A stretch of 64,000 bases of DNA from Hymenobacter aranciens (GTDB lineage: Bacteria > Bacteroidota > Bacteroidia > Cytophagales > Hymenobacteraceae): contig NZ_JAUQSY010000021.1 in the NCBI RefSeq assembly GCF_030580865.1, positions 1-64,000 on the forward strand. The letters run 5' to 3'. Shown here one piece after another: positions 33,636 through 43,347 of this stretch. The translations under genes and the position numbers were made by a program. Positions within the stretch are counted from its first letter, which is position 1, and each line of letters starts with the position of its first letter. Under the pieces are notes generated by a model. It saw only the letters and a list, made by a program, of their open reading frames with translations. It was not told the DNA's origin and made no database searches.

Positions 33636-33659
33636 CCGCGCGCAAAGGTGCGGCGCTTA

Positions 33660-33820
33660 CTGGCGCGAGTTTGGCGCAGCGTAACTCGTGCCGACCATTC
33701 GGGCGAGGCTGAGCCTCGCATCAGGGCGACTAACCACATGATTTCTAACAGCGCGGGCGGGGGAGGCACCGCCTCCCGTGATGATGGGTACGAGTTACGC
33801 CGCGCTAAACTCGCGCCAGC
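33660..33820. repeat. Palindromic repeat, family D
   Basis: Left arm 33660-33692 (CTGGCGCGAGTTTGGCGCAG and on) and right arm 33787-33820 are inverted copies with few mismatches. Two small hairpins lie between them: GCGAGGCT/AGCCTCGC and GGGAGGC ACC GCCTCCC. It sits between the stop at 33635 and the convergent kinase stop at 33846. Only one copy is seen in this window. Confidence 0.85.
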
Positions 33821-33845
33821 TCATTTAACTCAGGTCATCAGTTAA

Positions 33846-35099
33846 TTACCCCCGTAGCCACACCCGGAAGAGCGTGCCTTCGCCTTCCGTGCTTTCCACC
33901 TCAATGCGGCCGCCGTGCGACTGCACCAAGCGGTTCACCAGGTAGAGGCCCACGCCGGTGCCGGCGCTGGCCTGGGGGTGGAAGCGGCGGAAGAGCTGAA
34001 ACAGCTTGTCGCCGTGGCGCTCCAGGTTGATGCCAAGGCCGTTGTCCTGCACTTCGAGCACGGGCTGGCCGCCGAGCAGGTGGGTGCGGATGCTGACGTG
34101 CGGCGCGCGCGCCGGGTGGCGGTATTTGATGGCGTTGGCCAGCAGGTTGAGCAGGATGGTGCGCAGGTTGCTGCGCACGTACTGCACCTGCGGCAGCTCG
34201 GCCACGTCGGTGTCGATGCGGGCTTCGTGCTTGAGAATCTGGGGGCGCAGCACTTGCAGGACTTCCGTGAGGATGTCGGCTACGGCCACGGACTCATCAA
34301 TTTGGTCGTCGGGCTGGCGCTGCTCCTGCACCACGGCGGCTAGGTCGGTGATGGTGGTGTGCAGGCCCTGCAGCGAGTCGTCGATGAGGCGCAGCACCTG
34401 GGCCTCATCGGGGTCGTGGAAGGTGGCGCTGCGGCGCAGCTCCTCGAAGAGGCCGCGCAGGTTGTTCACGGGCTGCTTGAGGTCGTGGCTGGCGGCGTAC
34501 ACGAAGTTGTCGAGGTCGGCGTTGGTGCGGGCCAGCTGCTGGTTGGTGATGCTGAGCTCCTGGTTGCGGGTGGCCACCTCGTGGTTGGCGGCGCTGAGCT
34601 GGGCGTTGCGCTCATGCAGCTGGCGGCGGGCCTCAGTGAGTTCGGCCAGCGAGTCGCGCAACTGCTGGTTGATGCCCTGCAGCTCGTCGTGGTAGCGGCC
34701 CACGTACTGGCGCCACTCATTTTTCTCGATGGCGTGGCGCACGGTGCGGCACAGCATTTCCTGGTCGAAGTGGCCCTTCACCAGGTAGTCGAGCGCGCCG
34801 CTGTTGAGCACGCGCACGGCCAGGGCCTCGCTGCCGCCGCCGGTAATCATCACCACGCACAGCGACTCGGCGGGGAAGCGCTGCGTGAGGTCTTCCAGAA
34901 AGCTCAGGCCGTCGGTGTCGAGCAGGTTGTAATCGAGCAGCACGCAGTCGGGCTGCAGGGTCTGGAACTGGGCCAGGCCTTCTTCGCCCGAGCAGGCTTC
35001 GTGGAGCTCTAGGCGCTCGTGGCCCAGCGTCTGGCCCAGGTAGCGCCGGTACAGCAGCCGGTCGGCCTCATTATCATCAACAAGCAGAATACGCTTCAC
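33846..35099 (-). CDS. Receiver-histidine kinase (REC-HisKA-HATPase)
   Basis: Encodes 417 aa from a GTG at 35099 (MKRILLVDDNEADR if read as Met); a TTG two codons upstream is less likely. Residues 1-120 are a receiver with D56 (VLLDYNLLDTDG) and K in YLVKGHF. A coiled coil (about 130-190) leads to HisKA with H205 in AASHDLKQPVNNLRGL, then HATPase motifs (LLANAIKYRHPAR, VQDNGLGINLERHG, GVGLYLVNRLV). No membrane segment. It lies 21 bases after the single-domain regulator gene and in the same direction as the phytochrome, so it may relay the light signal. Confidence 0.93.
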   Translation of the reverse strand: MKRILLVDDNEADRLLYRRYLGQTLGHERLELHEACSGEEGLAQFQTLQPDCVLLDYNLLDTDGLSFLEDLTQRFPAESLCVVMITGGGSEALAVRVLNSGALDYLVKGHFDQEMLCRTVRHAIEKNEWRQYVGRYHDELQGINQQLRDSLAELTEARRQLHERNAQLSAANHEVATRNQELSITNQQLARTNADLDNFVYAASHDLKQPVNNLRGLFEELRRSATFHDPDEAQVLRLIDDSLQGLHTTITDLAAVVQEQRQPDDQIDESVAVADILTEVLQVLRPQILKHEARIDTDVAELPQVQYVRSNLRTILLNLLANAIKYRHPARAPHVSIRTHLLGGQPVLEVQDNGLGINLERHGDKLFQLFRRFHPQASAGTGVGLYLVNRLVQSHGGRIEVESTEGEGTLFRVWLRG

Positions 35100-35120
35100 C
35101 AGCAAACGGTACTTTTAAGG

Positions 35121-35564
35121 CTAGGCCGCGGCGGGCAAATGCGATTCTTCGAGCCAGTAGCGGGTGATGAGGCGGATGCGCTCCTCCAATACGGTGTACT
35201 CAATGGGCTTGGTCATGTAGCTGTTGGCCCCCAGGCGGTAGCAGTCCTCAATGTCGCGGTTGCTGGCCGAGGTGCTAAAGATAATAACCGGGATGGTGCG
35301 CAGCCGCTCGTCGCTTTTGAGCGCATCGAGCACGGCGCGGCCGTCGGTGCCGGGCATGTTGAGGTCGAGCAGGATGAGGGCGGGCAGGTGCAGCGGGAAA
35401 TCGGGGTTTTTGCCGTAGCCTTGCAGGTAGGTCAGGGCGTCGTCGCCGTCGGCGCAGCGCAGGACGGGGTTGGGGAGGGCGATTTTGCGGAAGGCGCGGC
35501 TGAGGGCCGTGAAATCCTCGTCGTTGTCTTCCACCGCGAGAATGGGGAGGAGGGGGTTAATCAC
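35121..35564 (-). CDS. Single-domain response regulator (Rcp1-like)
   Basis: Encodes 147 aa from a GTG at 35564. It is a stand-alone receiver: acidic pocket AVEDNDEDF, phosphoacceptor D67 in LLDLNMPGTDG, FSTSAS and K in YMTKPIEY. No output domain. The insert KNPDFPLHLPAL and C-terminal extension are typical of Rcp1-like regulators encoded next to phytochromes. It is probably the phospho-acceptor of the phytochrome kinase upstream. A family-C repeat lies in the 241-bp gap between the two. Confidence 0.93.
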   Translation of the reverse strand: MINPLLPILAVEDNDEDFTALSRAFRKIALPNPVLRCADGDDALTYLQGYGKNPDFPLHLPALILLDLNMPGTDGRAVLDALKSDERLRTIPVIIFSTSASNRDIEDCYRLGANSYMTKPIEYTVLEERIRLITRYWLEESHLPAAA

Positions 35565-35628
35565 TGGGATAGGGAGTTTTAAGAAGGAGGGATAGTCAGG
35601 GGTACTGAGCAGAAAAGAGGTGTTTATC

Positions 35629-35781
35629 AGAACGTCATCCTGAGCCGACCAAAGGGAGGCGAAAGGACCTCGTCCGCGCCGCGTGCAGCAGTAATTTAAT
35701 TACTACCACAGCGAAGCGGGTGAGGTCCTTTGGCTAACGCCGACCTTTGGTTCGGCGCTTCGCGCCTCAGGATGACGTTCT
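35629..35781. repeat. AACGTCATCCTGAG palindromic repeat, family C copy 2
   Basis: Tips AGAACGTCATCCTGAG (35629-35644) and CTCAGGATGACGTTCT (35766-35781) are perfect inverted repeats. Inner arms GAAAGGACCTC and GAGGTCCTTTG also pair. The centre has GCAGCAGTAATTTAATTACTACC, shared in part with copies 1 and 3. It lies between the phytochrome stop and the regulator start. Confidence 0.9.
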
Positions 35782-35805
35782 TTTTTTGCGCTTCATAACG
35801 CTTCA

Positions 35806-38093
<2,288 letters not shown>

Positions 38094-38112
<19 letters not shown>

Positions 38113-38648
38113 GCGTCGAGGTGCTGGAAGGTGAGGCGGGCCGATTCTACGATTGCCGGGGCTTTGTCGTTGGTGGCGGCGTCGCTCAGGAGCTGGCAGA
38201 AGCTTTTCCAGAGGGGGCCGGTGGCTTCGCCATTGCCCCGAAAGTACGCCTGCAGCGGCACTTCGGCCTTGGCGAGCTGCCGGGCGATGACCTGACCGCC
38301 GAGGGTGGAGCCTTCCATGACGTAGAGGGCGCCGAGGAGTTGGGCTTCGGTGGCGAGCGGGGGCAGGGCGCCGCAGAGGGGCAGGTCGGCTACGGCGGCG
38401 CCGAGGTCCTGCGCGATAAGGTGGGCGCGCTGGCGGCGCCCGATTTCCCAGGCGGCGGGGAAATGATGCTGCCGCAGCTGGGCTTCGTAGGGCAGCAGGA
38501 AGCCGTACATGCGCCCCAGGAAGTGGGCGGTGGCCGCCGTGGAGATGGTGCCGGCCTGGATGGCCTGGTTGAAGGACTGGGCTTCGAGGGCGTCGTGGGC
38601 GGCGCGGGTGCCGAGGCGCAGCTGCTGGAGGATGGGGGAGGGCGTCAT
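38094..38648 (-). CDS. bphO: Heme oxygenase (biliverdin-forming, BphO type)
   Basis: Encodes 184 aa from the ATG at 38648 (MTPSPILQQLRLGTRAAHDALE). H18 is the proximal heme ligand, and YVMEGSTLGGQVIARQL is the glycine-bearing distal helix. The family cleaves heme to biliverdin, CO and iron with external electrons. Overlap with bphP shows that its job is to supply the phytochrome chromophore. The upstream leader contains three 42-bp direct repeats. Length is slightly shorter than HmuO-type enzymes but normal for BphO. Confidence 0.94.
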
Positions 38649-38685
38649 TGGAAATACAAAGAAAGGAAGACGCGGGCCCACTACC

Positions 38686-38811
38686 CCAAAACCCGGGTTT
38701 CAGACACCTGCGGGAAACCGGAGGCCACCAAAACCCAGGTTTCAGACACCTGCACTTTCCCGCAGGTCACCAAAACCCGGGTTTCAGACACCTGCACTTT
38801 CCCGGAGTGGC
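38686..38811. repeat. Three 42-bp direct repeats upstream of bphO
   Basis: Units begin at 38686, 38728 and 38770. Each contains CCAAAACCCGGGTTTCAGAC followed by ACCTGC and a variable tail (GCACTTTCCCG in two units). They start about 40 bases upstream of the heme oxygenase ATG and reach toward the next gene's stop at 38842. They could be protein-binding sites or a dispersed repeat; no gene is seen here. Confidence 0.88.
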
Positions 38812-38841
38812 AAATCATCAGATAATACTATATAATGGGCG

Positions 38842-39363
38842 CTAATCCTCAAATTGCCCCAGATACGTGCCGTCTTCGCCGAAGTAGTCCAGCAGCTCCC
38901 CGTTCTTAAGAATCAGCTCGCAGCCGTGCTCGGTTTCCCACTCCGGGTAGAAAAGGATTCTGACGAAGCGGTTTTTCAGGGACTCATTTTCCTCGATGGT
39001 GACGTGGCTGAGGGCGGCTTTGGCAAAAGCGCTGGCTTCATCTTTCACCCCGAACGTGCGCAGGTTGGCGGCGGCCTCCGTTTCGCCGGCCCGCACCTTG
39101 ACGCCACCGTAGGAAGTGCTTTCGCAGCACTGCAGGCAATGCTGGTAGAGTAGCCGCTGCATCAGGGGTTTGTACTGCGTGGGCAAAGCCAGGAAATCGT
39201 TGACGGCCTGCGTGAACTTCGCCGAAACGATTTCGTGCGTGTTTTCCAGATTGTAGTCAGAGGTGAGCAAATCCAGGCGGACCTCTTTGCCGAAGAATTC
39301 GGAGTAGGCCAGGAGCTTGGCGTTGGTCCAGATGCTGTTAATCAGAATTTCGTCTCTGGTCAT
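38842..39363 (-). CDS. Uncharacterised protein downstream of the SpeE-like gene
   Basis: Encodes 173 aa from the ATG at 39363 (MTRDEILINSIWTNAKLL); the long upstream frame is a shadow of the SpeE-like gene. It is soluble, with helical N-terminus and a C-terminal beta segment ending CELILKNGELLDYFGEDGTY, reminiscent of SMI1/DUF6985-like or immunity-type proteins. A cluster of cysteines (LYQHCLQCCESTSYGG) stands out. It lies 55 bases after the SpeE-like stop on the same strand and may be the last gene of that operon. No family is assigned with confidence. Confidence 0.7.
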   Translation of the reverse strand: MTRDEILINSIWTNAKLLAYSEFFGKEVRLDLLTSDYNLENTHEIVSAKFTQAVNDFLALPTQYKPLMQRLLYQHCLQCCESTSYGGVKVRAGETEAAANLRTFGVKDEASAFAKAALSHVTIEENESLKNRFVRILFYPEWETEHGCELILKNGELLDYFGEDGTYLGQFED

Positions 39364-39418
39364 GGTCGGCTGATTTGAGGTTTTGGGTCGGACGGGAAGT
39401 GGCTGCAGACGGGCTTCC

Positions 39419-40972
39419 TTAGTGCACATACGGCCCCCAATCCTCCTCGAAGTACCGGACCAGCACCTGGTTGTTGAGCTGGTTGACTTCGGTGGGCACC
39501 TCGGCCATGTCGGGGGGGAAGCGGAGCATGTCGTGGATGACGCGGGGGGTGATGAAGCGCAGGCCGGGGGGCAGGGGGCCGGCGTCGCCGCGCCAGTGGG
39601 TGTCGGGGCCGGCCAGCACGTAGCCCCACTCGCCGAAGGAGGGGACGTAGGCGTGGTAGGGGATGACGTGGAGGCCCACGGCCTGCAGGGTGTGGGCCAC
39701 GCACCAGAACGACTGCCGGGCCAGATAGGGCGAGGTGCTTTGCACCACCAGCCGGCCGCCAGGGGCCAAGCGCTTTTTGAGCTCGGTGTAGAAGGCGGCC
39801 GAGTAGAGCTTGCCGATGGAGTAGTTGCCGGGGTCGGGAAAATCGACGATGATGGCGTCGTAGCGGGTGGTATCGCGGCGCACCCAGAGGTAGGCGTCGT
39901 CGTTGACGACCTGGACTTTGGGATTGGCAAAGGCGTTTTTATTCAGGCCGCGCAGCAGCTCATTCTGGCGGAAGAGCTGGGTCATGCCGGGGTCGAGGTC
40001 CACCAGGCGAATGGTTTGCAGATGGGGGTATTTGAGCAGCTCGCGCACGGCCAGGCCGTCGCCGCCGCCCAGCACCAGCACGCGGCGGGCCCGGGGCAGG
40101 GCCTGCATCAGCGGGTGCACGAGGGCCTCGTGGTAGCGGTATTCGTCGGCCGAGCTGAACTGGAGGTTGCCGTTGAGGAAGAGGCGCAGGTCGTGGTTGC
40201 CGCGGGTGAGGACGATGCGCTGGTAGGGGGTGCTTTTGGAGTAGATAACCTGGTCCTGGAAGGCCAAGGTTTCGGTGTAGGTGAGCAGCTTATCGGCGAA
40301 GACGAACAGAGTGCCCAGCCCCGCCAGCGCCACCCCGATGCCGGTGGCGAGGCCGCGCCGGTAGGGGCGGGTTTCGGGGAAGCGGGCCAGCACCACGGCG
40401 GCCACCACCAGGTTGAGCGCCCCGAAGAGCAGCGAGGTGCGGATGAGGCCCAGCTGCGGCACCAGCACCAGCGGGAAGATGAGCGAAGCCAGCAGCGCCC
40501 CGATGTAGTCGAAGGTGAACACGCGGGCCACCAAATCCTTGAAGGGGTAGCGGTGCTCCAGAATACGCATCAGCAGGGGAATTTCGAGCCCCACCAGCAC
40601 GCCCGTGAGGCCCACCAGCGCGTACAGCAGCAGCCGGAACGAAGTGACGTGCTCGAACAGCACGAACAGCAGCGGGGCCATGCCGCCACCCACGATGCCC
40701 ACCAGGATTTCGAGCCGGATAAACCAGCGCAGCAGCGGCCCGCCCAGAAACTTCGACAGCCACGAGCCGATGCCCATGGCAAACAGATAGGCCCCGATGA
40801 TGGTGGAAAACTGCGTGACGGAGTCGCCGAGCAGGTAGGAGGCCAGGGTGCCGGCAATGAGCTCGTAAATCAGCCCGCAGGTGGCGATGACGCACACGGC
40901 GGCCAGCAGCAGGCCGGGCAGGCGGCCGCTGGTATCGGTAGCTTGCGGCGCTTCCGCGTCGGAATCAACCAT
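39419..40972 (-). CDS. Membrane-embedded spermidine-synthase-like aminopropyltransferase
   Basis: Encodes 517 aa. The first about 230 residues hold about seven transmembrane helices. The soluble half has a SpeE Rossmann fold: SADEYRYHEALVHPLM, the AdoMet-type GGGDG (302-306), VDLDP, and YDAIIVDFPDPGNYSIGKLYS, which replaces the usual DSTDP loop. Canonical SpeE moves an aminopropyl group from decarboxylated AdoMet to putrescine. The membrane fusion and altered loop suggest a different, membrane-proximal acceptor. Its start overlaps the DUF350 gene by 8 bases. It belongs to the SpeD/DUF4178/DUF350 operon. Confidence 0.88.
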   Translation of the reverse strand: MVDSDAEAPQATDTSGRLPGLLLAAVCVIATCGLIYELIAGTLASYLLGDSVTQFSTIIGAYLFAMGIGSWLSKFLGGPLLRWFIRLEILVGIVGGGMAPLLFVLFEHVTSFRLLLYALVGLTGVLVGLEIPLLMRILEHRYPFKDLVARVFTFDYIGALLASLIFPLVLVPQLGLIRTSLLFGALNLVVAAVVLARFPETRPYRRGLATGIGVALAGLGTLFVFADKLLTYTETLAFQDQVIYSKSTPYQRIVLTRGNHDLRLFLNGNLQFSSADEYRYHEALVHPLMQALPRARRVLVLGGGDGLAVRELLKYPHLQTIRLVDLDPGMTQLFRQNELLRGLNKNAFANPKVQVVNDDAYLWVRRDTTRYDAIIVDFPDPGNYSIGKLYSAAFYTELKKRLAPGGRLVVQSTSPYLARQSFWCVAHTLQAVGLHVIPYHAYVPSFGEWGYVLAGPDTHWRGDAGPLPPGLRFITPRVIHDMLRFPPDMAEVPTEVNQLNNQVLVRYFEEDWGPYVH

Positions 40973-41180
40973 GCAGAGCGGCGCTGATGATGATGGCCAC
41001 CGCCAGCATGAAGGCCGCGCCGAGGATGGCCAGAGCGGTGTTGTGCTCCTCGATAATCTCCTTCCAGAGTGTCTTCGGCGTCAGCTTTTCGATGATGACG
41101 AAGCTGATGACGAGAATGAAGATGCCCAGCAGCGAATAGACGATGGAGGCAACCAGGGCTTTGGTGTTGAGGTATTCCAT
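40965..41180 (-). CDS. DUF350 membrane protein
   Basis: Encodes 71 aa with two transmembrane helices: ALVASIVYSLLGIFILVISF and ALAILGAAFMLAVAIIISAA, joined by a charged loop containing KTLWKEIIEEHNTA. This is the repeat unit of DUF350 (YjfL family), seen here as a single unit rather than the double form. Family members recur beside SpeD/SpeE-like, DUF4178 and PspA-type genes. It may be a small channel or scaffold. It overlaps the SpeE-like start, so translation is coupled. Confidence 0.88.
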   Translation of the reverse strand: MEYLNTKALVASIVYSLLGIFILVISFVIIEKLTPKTLWKEIIEEHNTALAILGAAFMLAVAIIISAALHG

Positions 41181-41282
41181 AGGTAGCGAGAGTTGGTTTC
41201 TGGCGCTTGGTTTCTGGTTTGGTATTGGGTGTTTGGTTTTAGGTATTGGGGCAGAAGTCCCATTAAACCAGGAACCAGCAAC

Positions 41283-41489
41283 TCACTTGTGGTAATAGCC
41301 GCTGCTGTGGTAGCTGTGGCCGTGGTAGCCGCGAGCGTGGCTGTTGCCGGCGGGGCCGTTGAGTTCTTCGGTGCTTTCGTTGTCGTCGCCGAGGATGCGG
41401 GTGTTGGTGTAGGTGGCCCAGGCGAACCAGGCCAGCGGCAGCAAAAGCAGCAGGGCGGAGAGGCGGAGGGAAAGGAGGGTTTTGAGCAT
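41283..41489 (-). CDS. Small single-pass membrane protein with a His-rich tail
   Basis: Encodes 68 aa. One hydrophobic helix (LSALLLLLPLAWFAWATY) is followed by a polar linker and the tail HARGYHGHSYHSSGYYHK, which alternates His with Gly, Ser and Tyr. The tail could bind metal ions or phosphate-bearing surfaces. It lies between DUF4178 and DUF350 in the operon and is preceded by a family-B repeat. No named family is recognised; conservation in other copies of this operon would establish it as a component. Confidence 0.65.
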   Translation of the reverse strand: MLKTLLSLRLSALLLLLPLAWFAWATYTNTRILGDDNESTEELNGPAGNSHARGYHGHSYHSSGYYHK

Positions 41490-41504
41490 GGTTGGTTCTG
41501 GCGT

Positions 41505-41636
41505 TCACCCCACCCCCCGGCCCCCTCCCCTCCGGGAGAGGGGGAGCCGGTTCTGCGCGGGTAATTATTAAGCTATTCAATCGAAAATTCGTCAGTCTCC
41601 CCCTCTCCCGGAGGGGAGGGGGCCGGGGGGTGGGGT
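41505..41636. repeat. CCCCT-rich palindromic repeat, family B copy 3
   Basis: Arms at about 41505-41545 and 41598-41636 are near-perfect inverted copies (CCGGCCCCCTCCCCTCCGGG against its complement). The spacer includes GCCGGTTCTGCGCGG and GTCAGTC, parallel to copies 1 and 2. The right tip directly abuts the TAA stop of the DUF4178 gene. Confidence 0.92.
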
Positions 41637-42919
41637 TACGGCGCAAAATCACTATCCTCCCACCTGTTAGTCTCGAAGCGGGTGCGGCGGAACCACTGCA
41701 CCGCTGGAAACAGCAGCAACAGCAGCGCGGTAACCCAGAAGTTAGACCAGAGCGTGGGGTTTTCGGTGACGGTTACCTGCAGGGACAGGGGCGGGGCGTT
41801 GGAGCCGGTGGTGCCGCCCGAGATGGGGTAGAGGTTGAGGTGGTAGCGGCCGGCGGGCACGCGCTCCAGCACCGCGTCGCCGCTGATGTCGCCCTCGTTC
41901 CAGTTTTCGCCGCCTTCGTAGCCGTGGTAGTATTCAATGGTTTTGGTGAATTCAAAGCCCCGGCCGGTGGTTTCATTCACCAGGCTCACGGGCAGCTCCA
42001 GCCACTGGTTGTCGAGGTTGGTGCGGAGGTCGATTTGGAGGGCGGCCTCTTCTTTCAGCTCGAAGGAGCGGCCGACGAGCACCCGGCCGGTGCCGTTGGC
42101 GGTGCTGGAATCGATGGGCGCGCTGAAATCCTGAATGACAAGGTCGCGGCTGGGTTTTACGAGGCCTTTGCCTAGTTGGAAGAGCAGTAGCAGGGCCAGC
42201 GTGGCCAGGGTGAGGGCGCGCAGGACGGGCCAGTTGGCCACCGGGTTGGGCTGAATGGCGCCCACGCCCTCGCGGTAGGGCAGGGAGGCGGAGAGGTCGA
42301 ATGCTTTTTTTACCTCCTTGGGTTCGAGGTGTTCGCCGCGGTACCACTGGCCCTGCTCGTGCACTACCAGCTGGGGCGGGGCGATGTATTCGCTGATGTC
42401 GACGGTCTGGTCTTTCTGGATGTTCCAGTCGAACTCGCCGGCCGCCCACAGCACGCGGGTGCGGTAGCGGTTGAAGAGCCGAAAAACCTCGTCGCCAATC
42501 TGTAGTACCTGGCCGCTGCCGTGGCGGTAGCGCTCCTTGATGGGCCACACCAGCATCCAGTGGCCCTCGAACACGGCCAGCTGCTGGTACTCTTTTTTAT
42601 CGGGGAAGAAAAGTTGAAACTCCACCCAGTTTACCGGGTATTTCTGCTCCGTGCGCTGGATGATGCCCACCACCCGGCACTCGCGCCCGCGCAGCGTGCC
42701 CTGGGTGCCCACGGGCAGCAAGCGGGCATCGGCGGGCACGGGGCCGTCGTATTTGCTAAAGACTTTGGGGCGCTTTTCGCCCTCGTACTCAAAGTAGGTG
42801 TGGCAGTGCGGGCAGATGTAGAACGAGCTGCCCTGCACGTCGAAGTAGCGCACCGGCATCTGGCACTCGGGGCAGTCGAGCTGGGCCGATTCGAGGCTGG
42901 AATCCAGATAGCGGTTCAT
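41636..42919 (-). CDS. DUF4178 protein with N-terminal zinc ribbon and two membrane helices
   Basis: Encodes 427 aa. An N-terminal zinc ribbon (CPECQMP, then CPHCHTYFEYEG) leads into a DUF4178 domain (GTQGTLRGRECRVVGIIQR, VNWVEFQLFFP, YQQLAVFEGHWMLVWPI). A helix at about residue 242 (LRALTLATLALLLLF) precedes a beta-rich lumenal region (VLVGRSFELKEEAALQID, AGRYHLNLYPIS), and a second helix closes the protein. Such proteins recur with SpeD/SpeE-like and DUF350 genes; their biochemical role is not known to me. Its ATG overlaps the SpeD-like stop by 4 bases. Confidence 0.88.
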   Translation of the reverse strand: MNRYLDSSLESAQLDCPECQMPVRYFDVQGSSFYICPHCHTYFEYEGEKRPKVFSKYDGPVPADARLLPVGTQGTLRGRECRVVGIIQRTEQKYPVNWVEFQLFFPDKKEYQQLAVFEGHWMLVWPIKERYRHGSGQVLQIGDEVFRLFNRYRTRVLWAAGEFDWNIQKDQTVDISEYIAPPQLVVHEQGQWYRGEHLEPKEVKKAFDLSASLPYREGVGAIQPNPVANWPVLRALTLATLALLLLFQLGKGLVKPSRDLVIQDFSAPIDSSTANGTGRVLVGRSFELKEEAALQIDLRTNLDNQWLELPVSLVNETTGRGFEFTKTIEYYHGYEGGENWNEGDISGDAVLERVPAGRYHLNLYPISGGTTGSNAPPLSLQVTVTENPTLWSNFWVTALLLLLFPAVQWFRRTRFETNRWEDSDFAP

Positions 42920-43272
42920 CGGCGGACTTCGGTTTTATCCTGCTCGGTGCCGCCGAAAAAGGCCAGCGTGGCCGCGTAGATGCCGCGCACGGTGGCGGCG
43001 TTGTCGCGCCGGAAGTTGGACAGGAACACGTCGAACGTGGCCAGCCCGTGCTCGGGCCAGGTGTGGATGCTGAGGTGCGACTCCGTGAGGGCCAGCACGG
43101 CGGTGAAGCCGCCTTCGTCAGGGAAGGGGTGGTAGGCTTCGCCTACTTTTTCGAGCTGATAATCGGTGATTTGCTGGTCGAAAAAGGCCCGGCAGGCGGC
43201 CACGTCGCGCAGGGCGGCGGGCGGGGCCGCGAAGGTGGCAAGAATATGCAGGCCGGGCGTGTAGGGAGGCAT
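42916..43272 (-). CDS. SpeD-like pyruvoyl decarboxylase with Cys-to-Ser change
   Basis: Encodes 118 aa from the ATG at 43272; the longer frame is a shadow of the gene on the other strand. The self-cleavage motif is intact: TESHLSIHTWPE, with S65 expected to become the pyruvoyl group and H70 conserved. In standard bacterial AdoMet decarboxylases the next strand is DxFTCG with a catalytic Cys; here it is DVFLSNF, so Ser85 replaces that Cys. Diverged SpeD homologues can act as ornithine or arginine decarboxylases, so the substrate is uncertain. It is the first gene of the operon and overlaps DUF4178 by ATGA. Confidence 0.88.
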   Translation of the reverse strand: MPPYTPGLHILATFAAPPAALRDVAACRAFFDQQITDYQLEKVGEAYHPFPDEGGFTAVLALTESHLSIHTWPEHGLATFDVFLSNFRRDNAATVRGIYAATLAFFGGTEQDKTEVRR

Positions 43273-43300
43273 AGGGGAGAGGCTTCGGGTGCCAAGATAG

Positions 43301-43308
43301 TAAGTTTG
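43301..43308 (+). promoter_or_regulatory. Candidate -7 box for the 43348 gene
   Basis: TAAGTTTG fits TAnnTTTG, 40 bases before the ATG at 43348, in the 75-bp gap shared with the divergent SpeD-like operon. No clear TTG is found 19 bases upstream. Confidence 0.35.
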
Positions 43309-43347
43309 TCCAAGGTCGGCGTAGCCAAGCCCCGCCCCTACATCCTT

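Noticed and set aside
38686..38811. Possible CRISPR array
   Set aside because: Three adjacent 42-bp units without unique spacers and no cas genes; they are plain direct repeats.
39383..40987. A 534-aa plus-strand open frame opposite the SpeE-like gene
   Set aside because: It has low-complexity composition and no family features, while the minus-strand protein shows clear SpeE motifs. Long antisense frames are common in GC-rich DNA.
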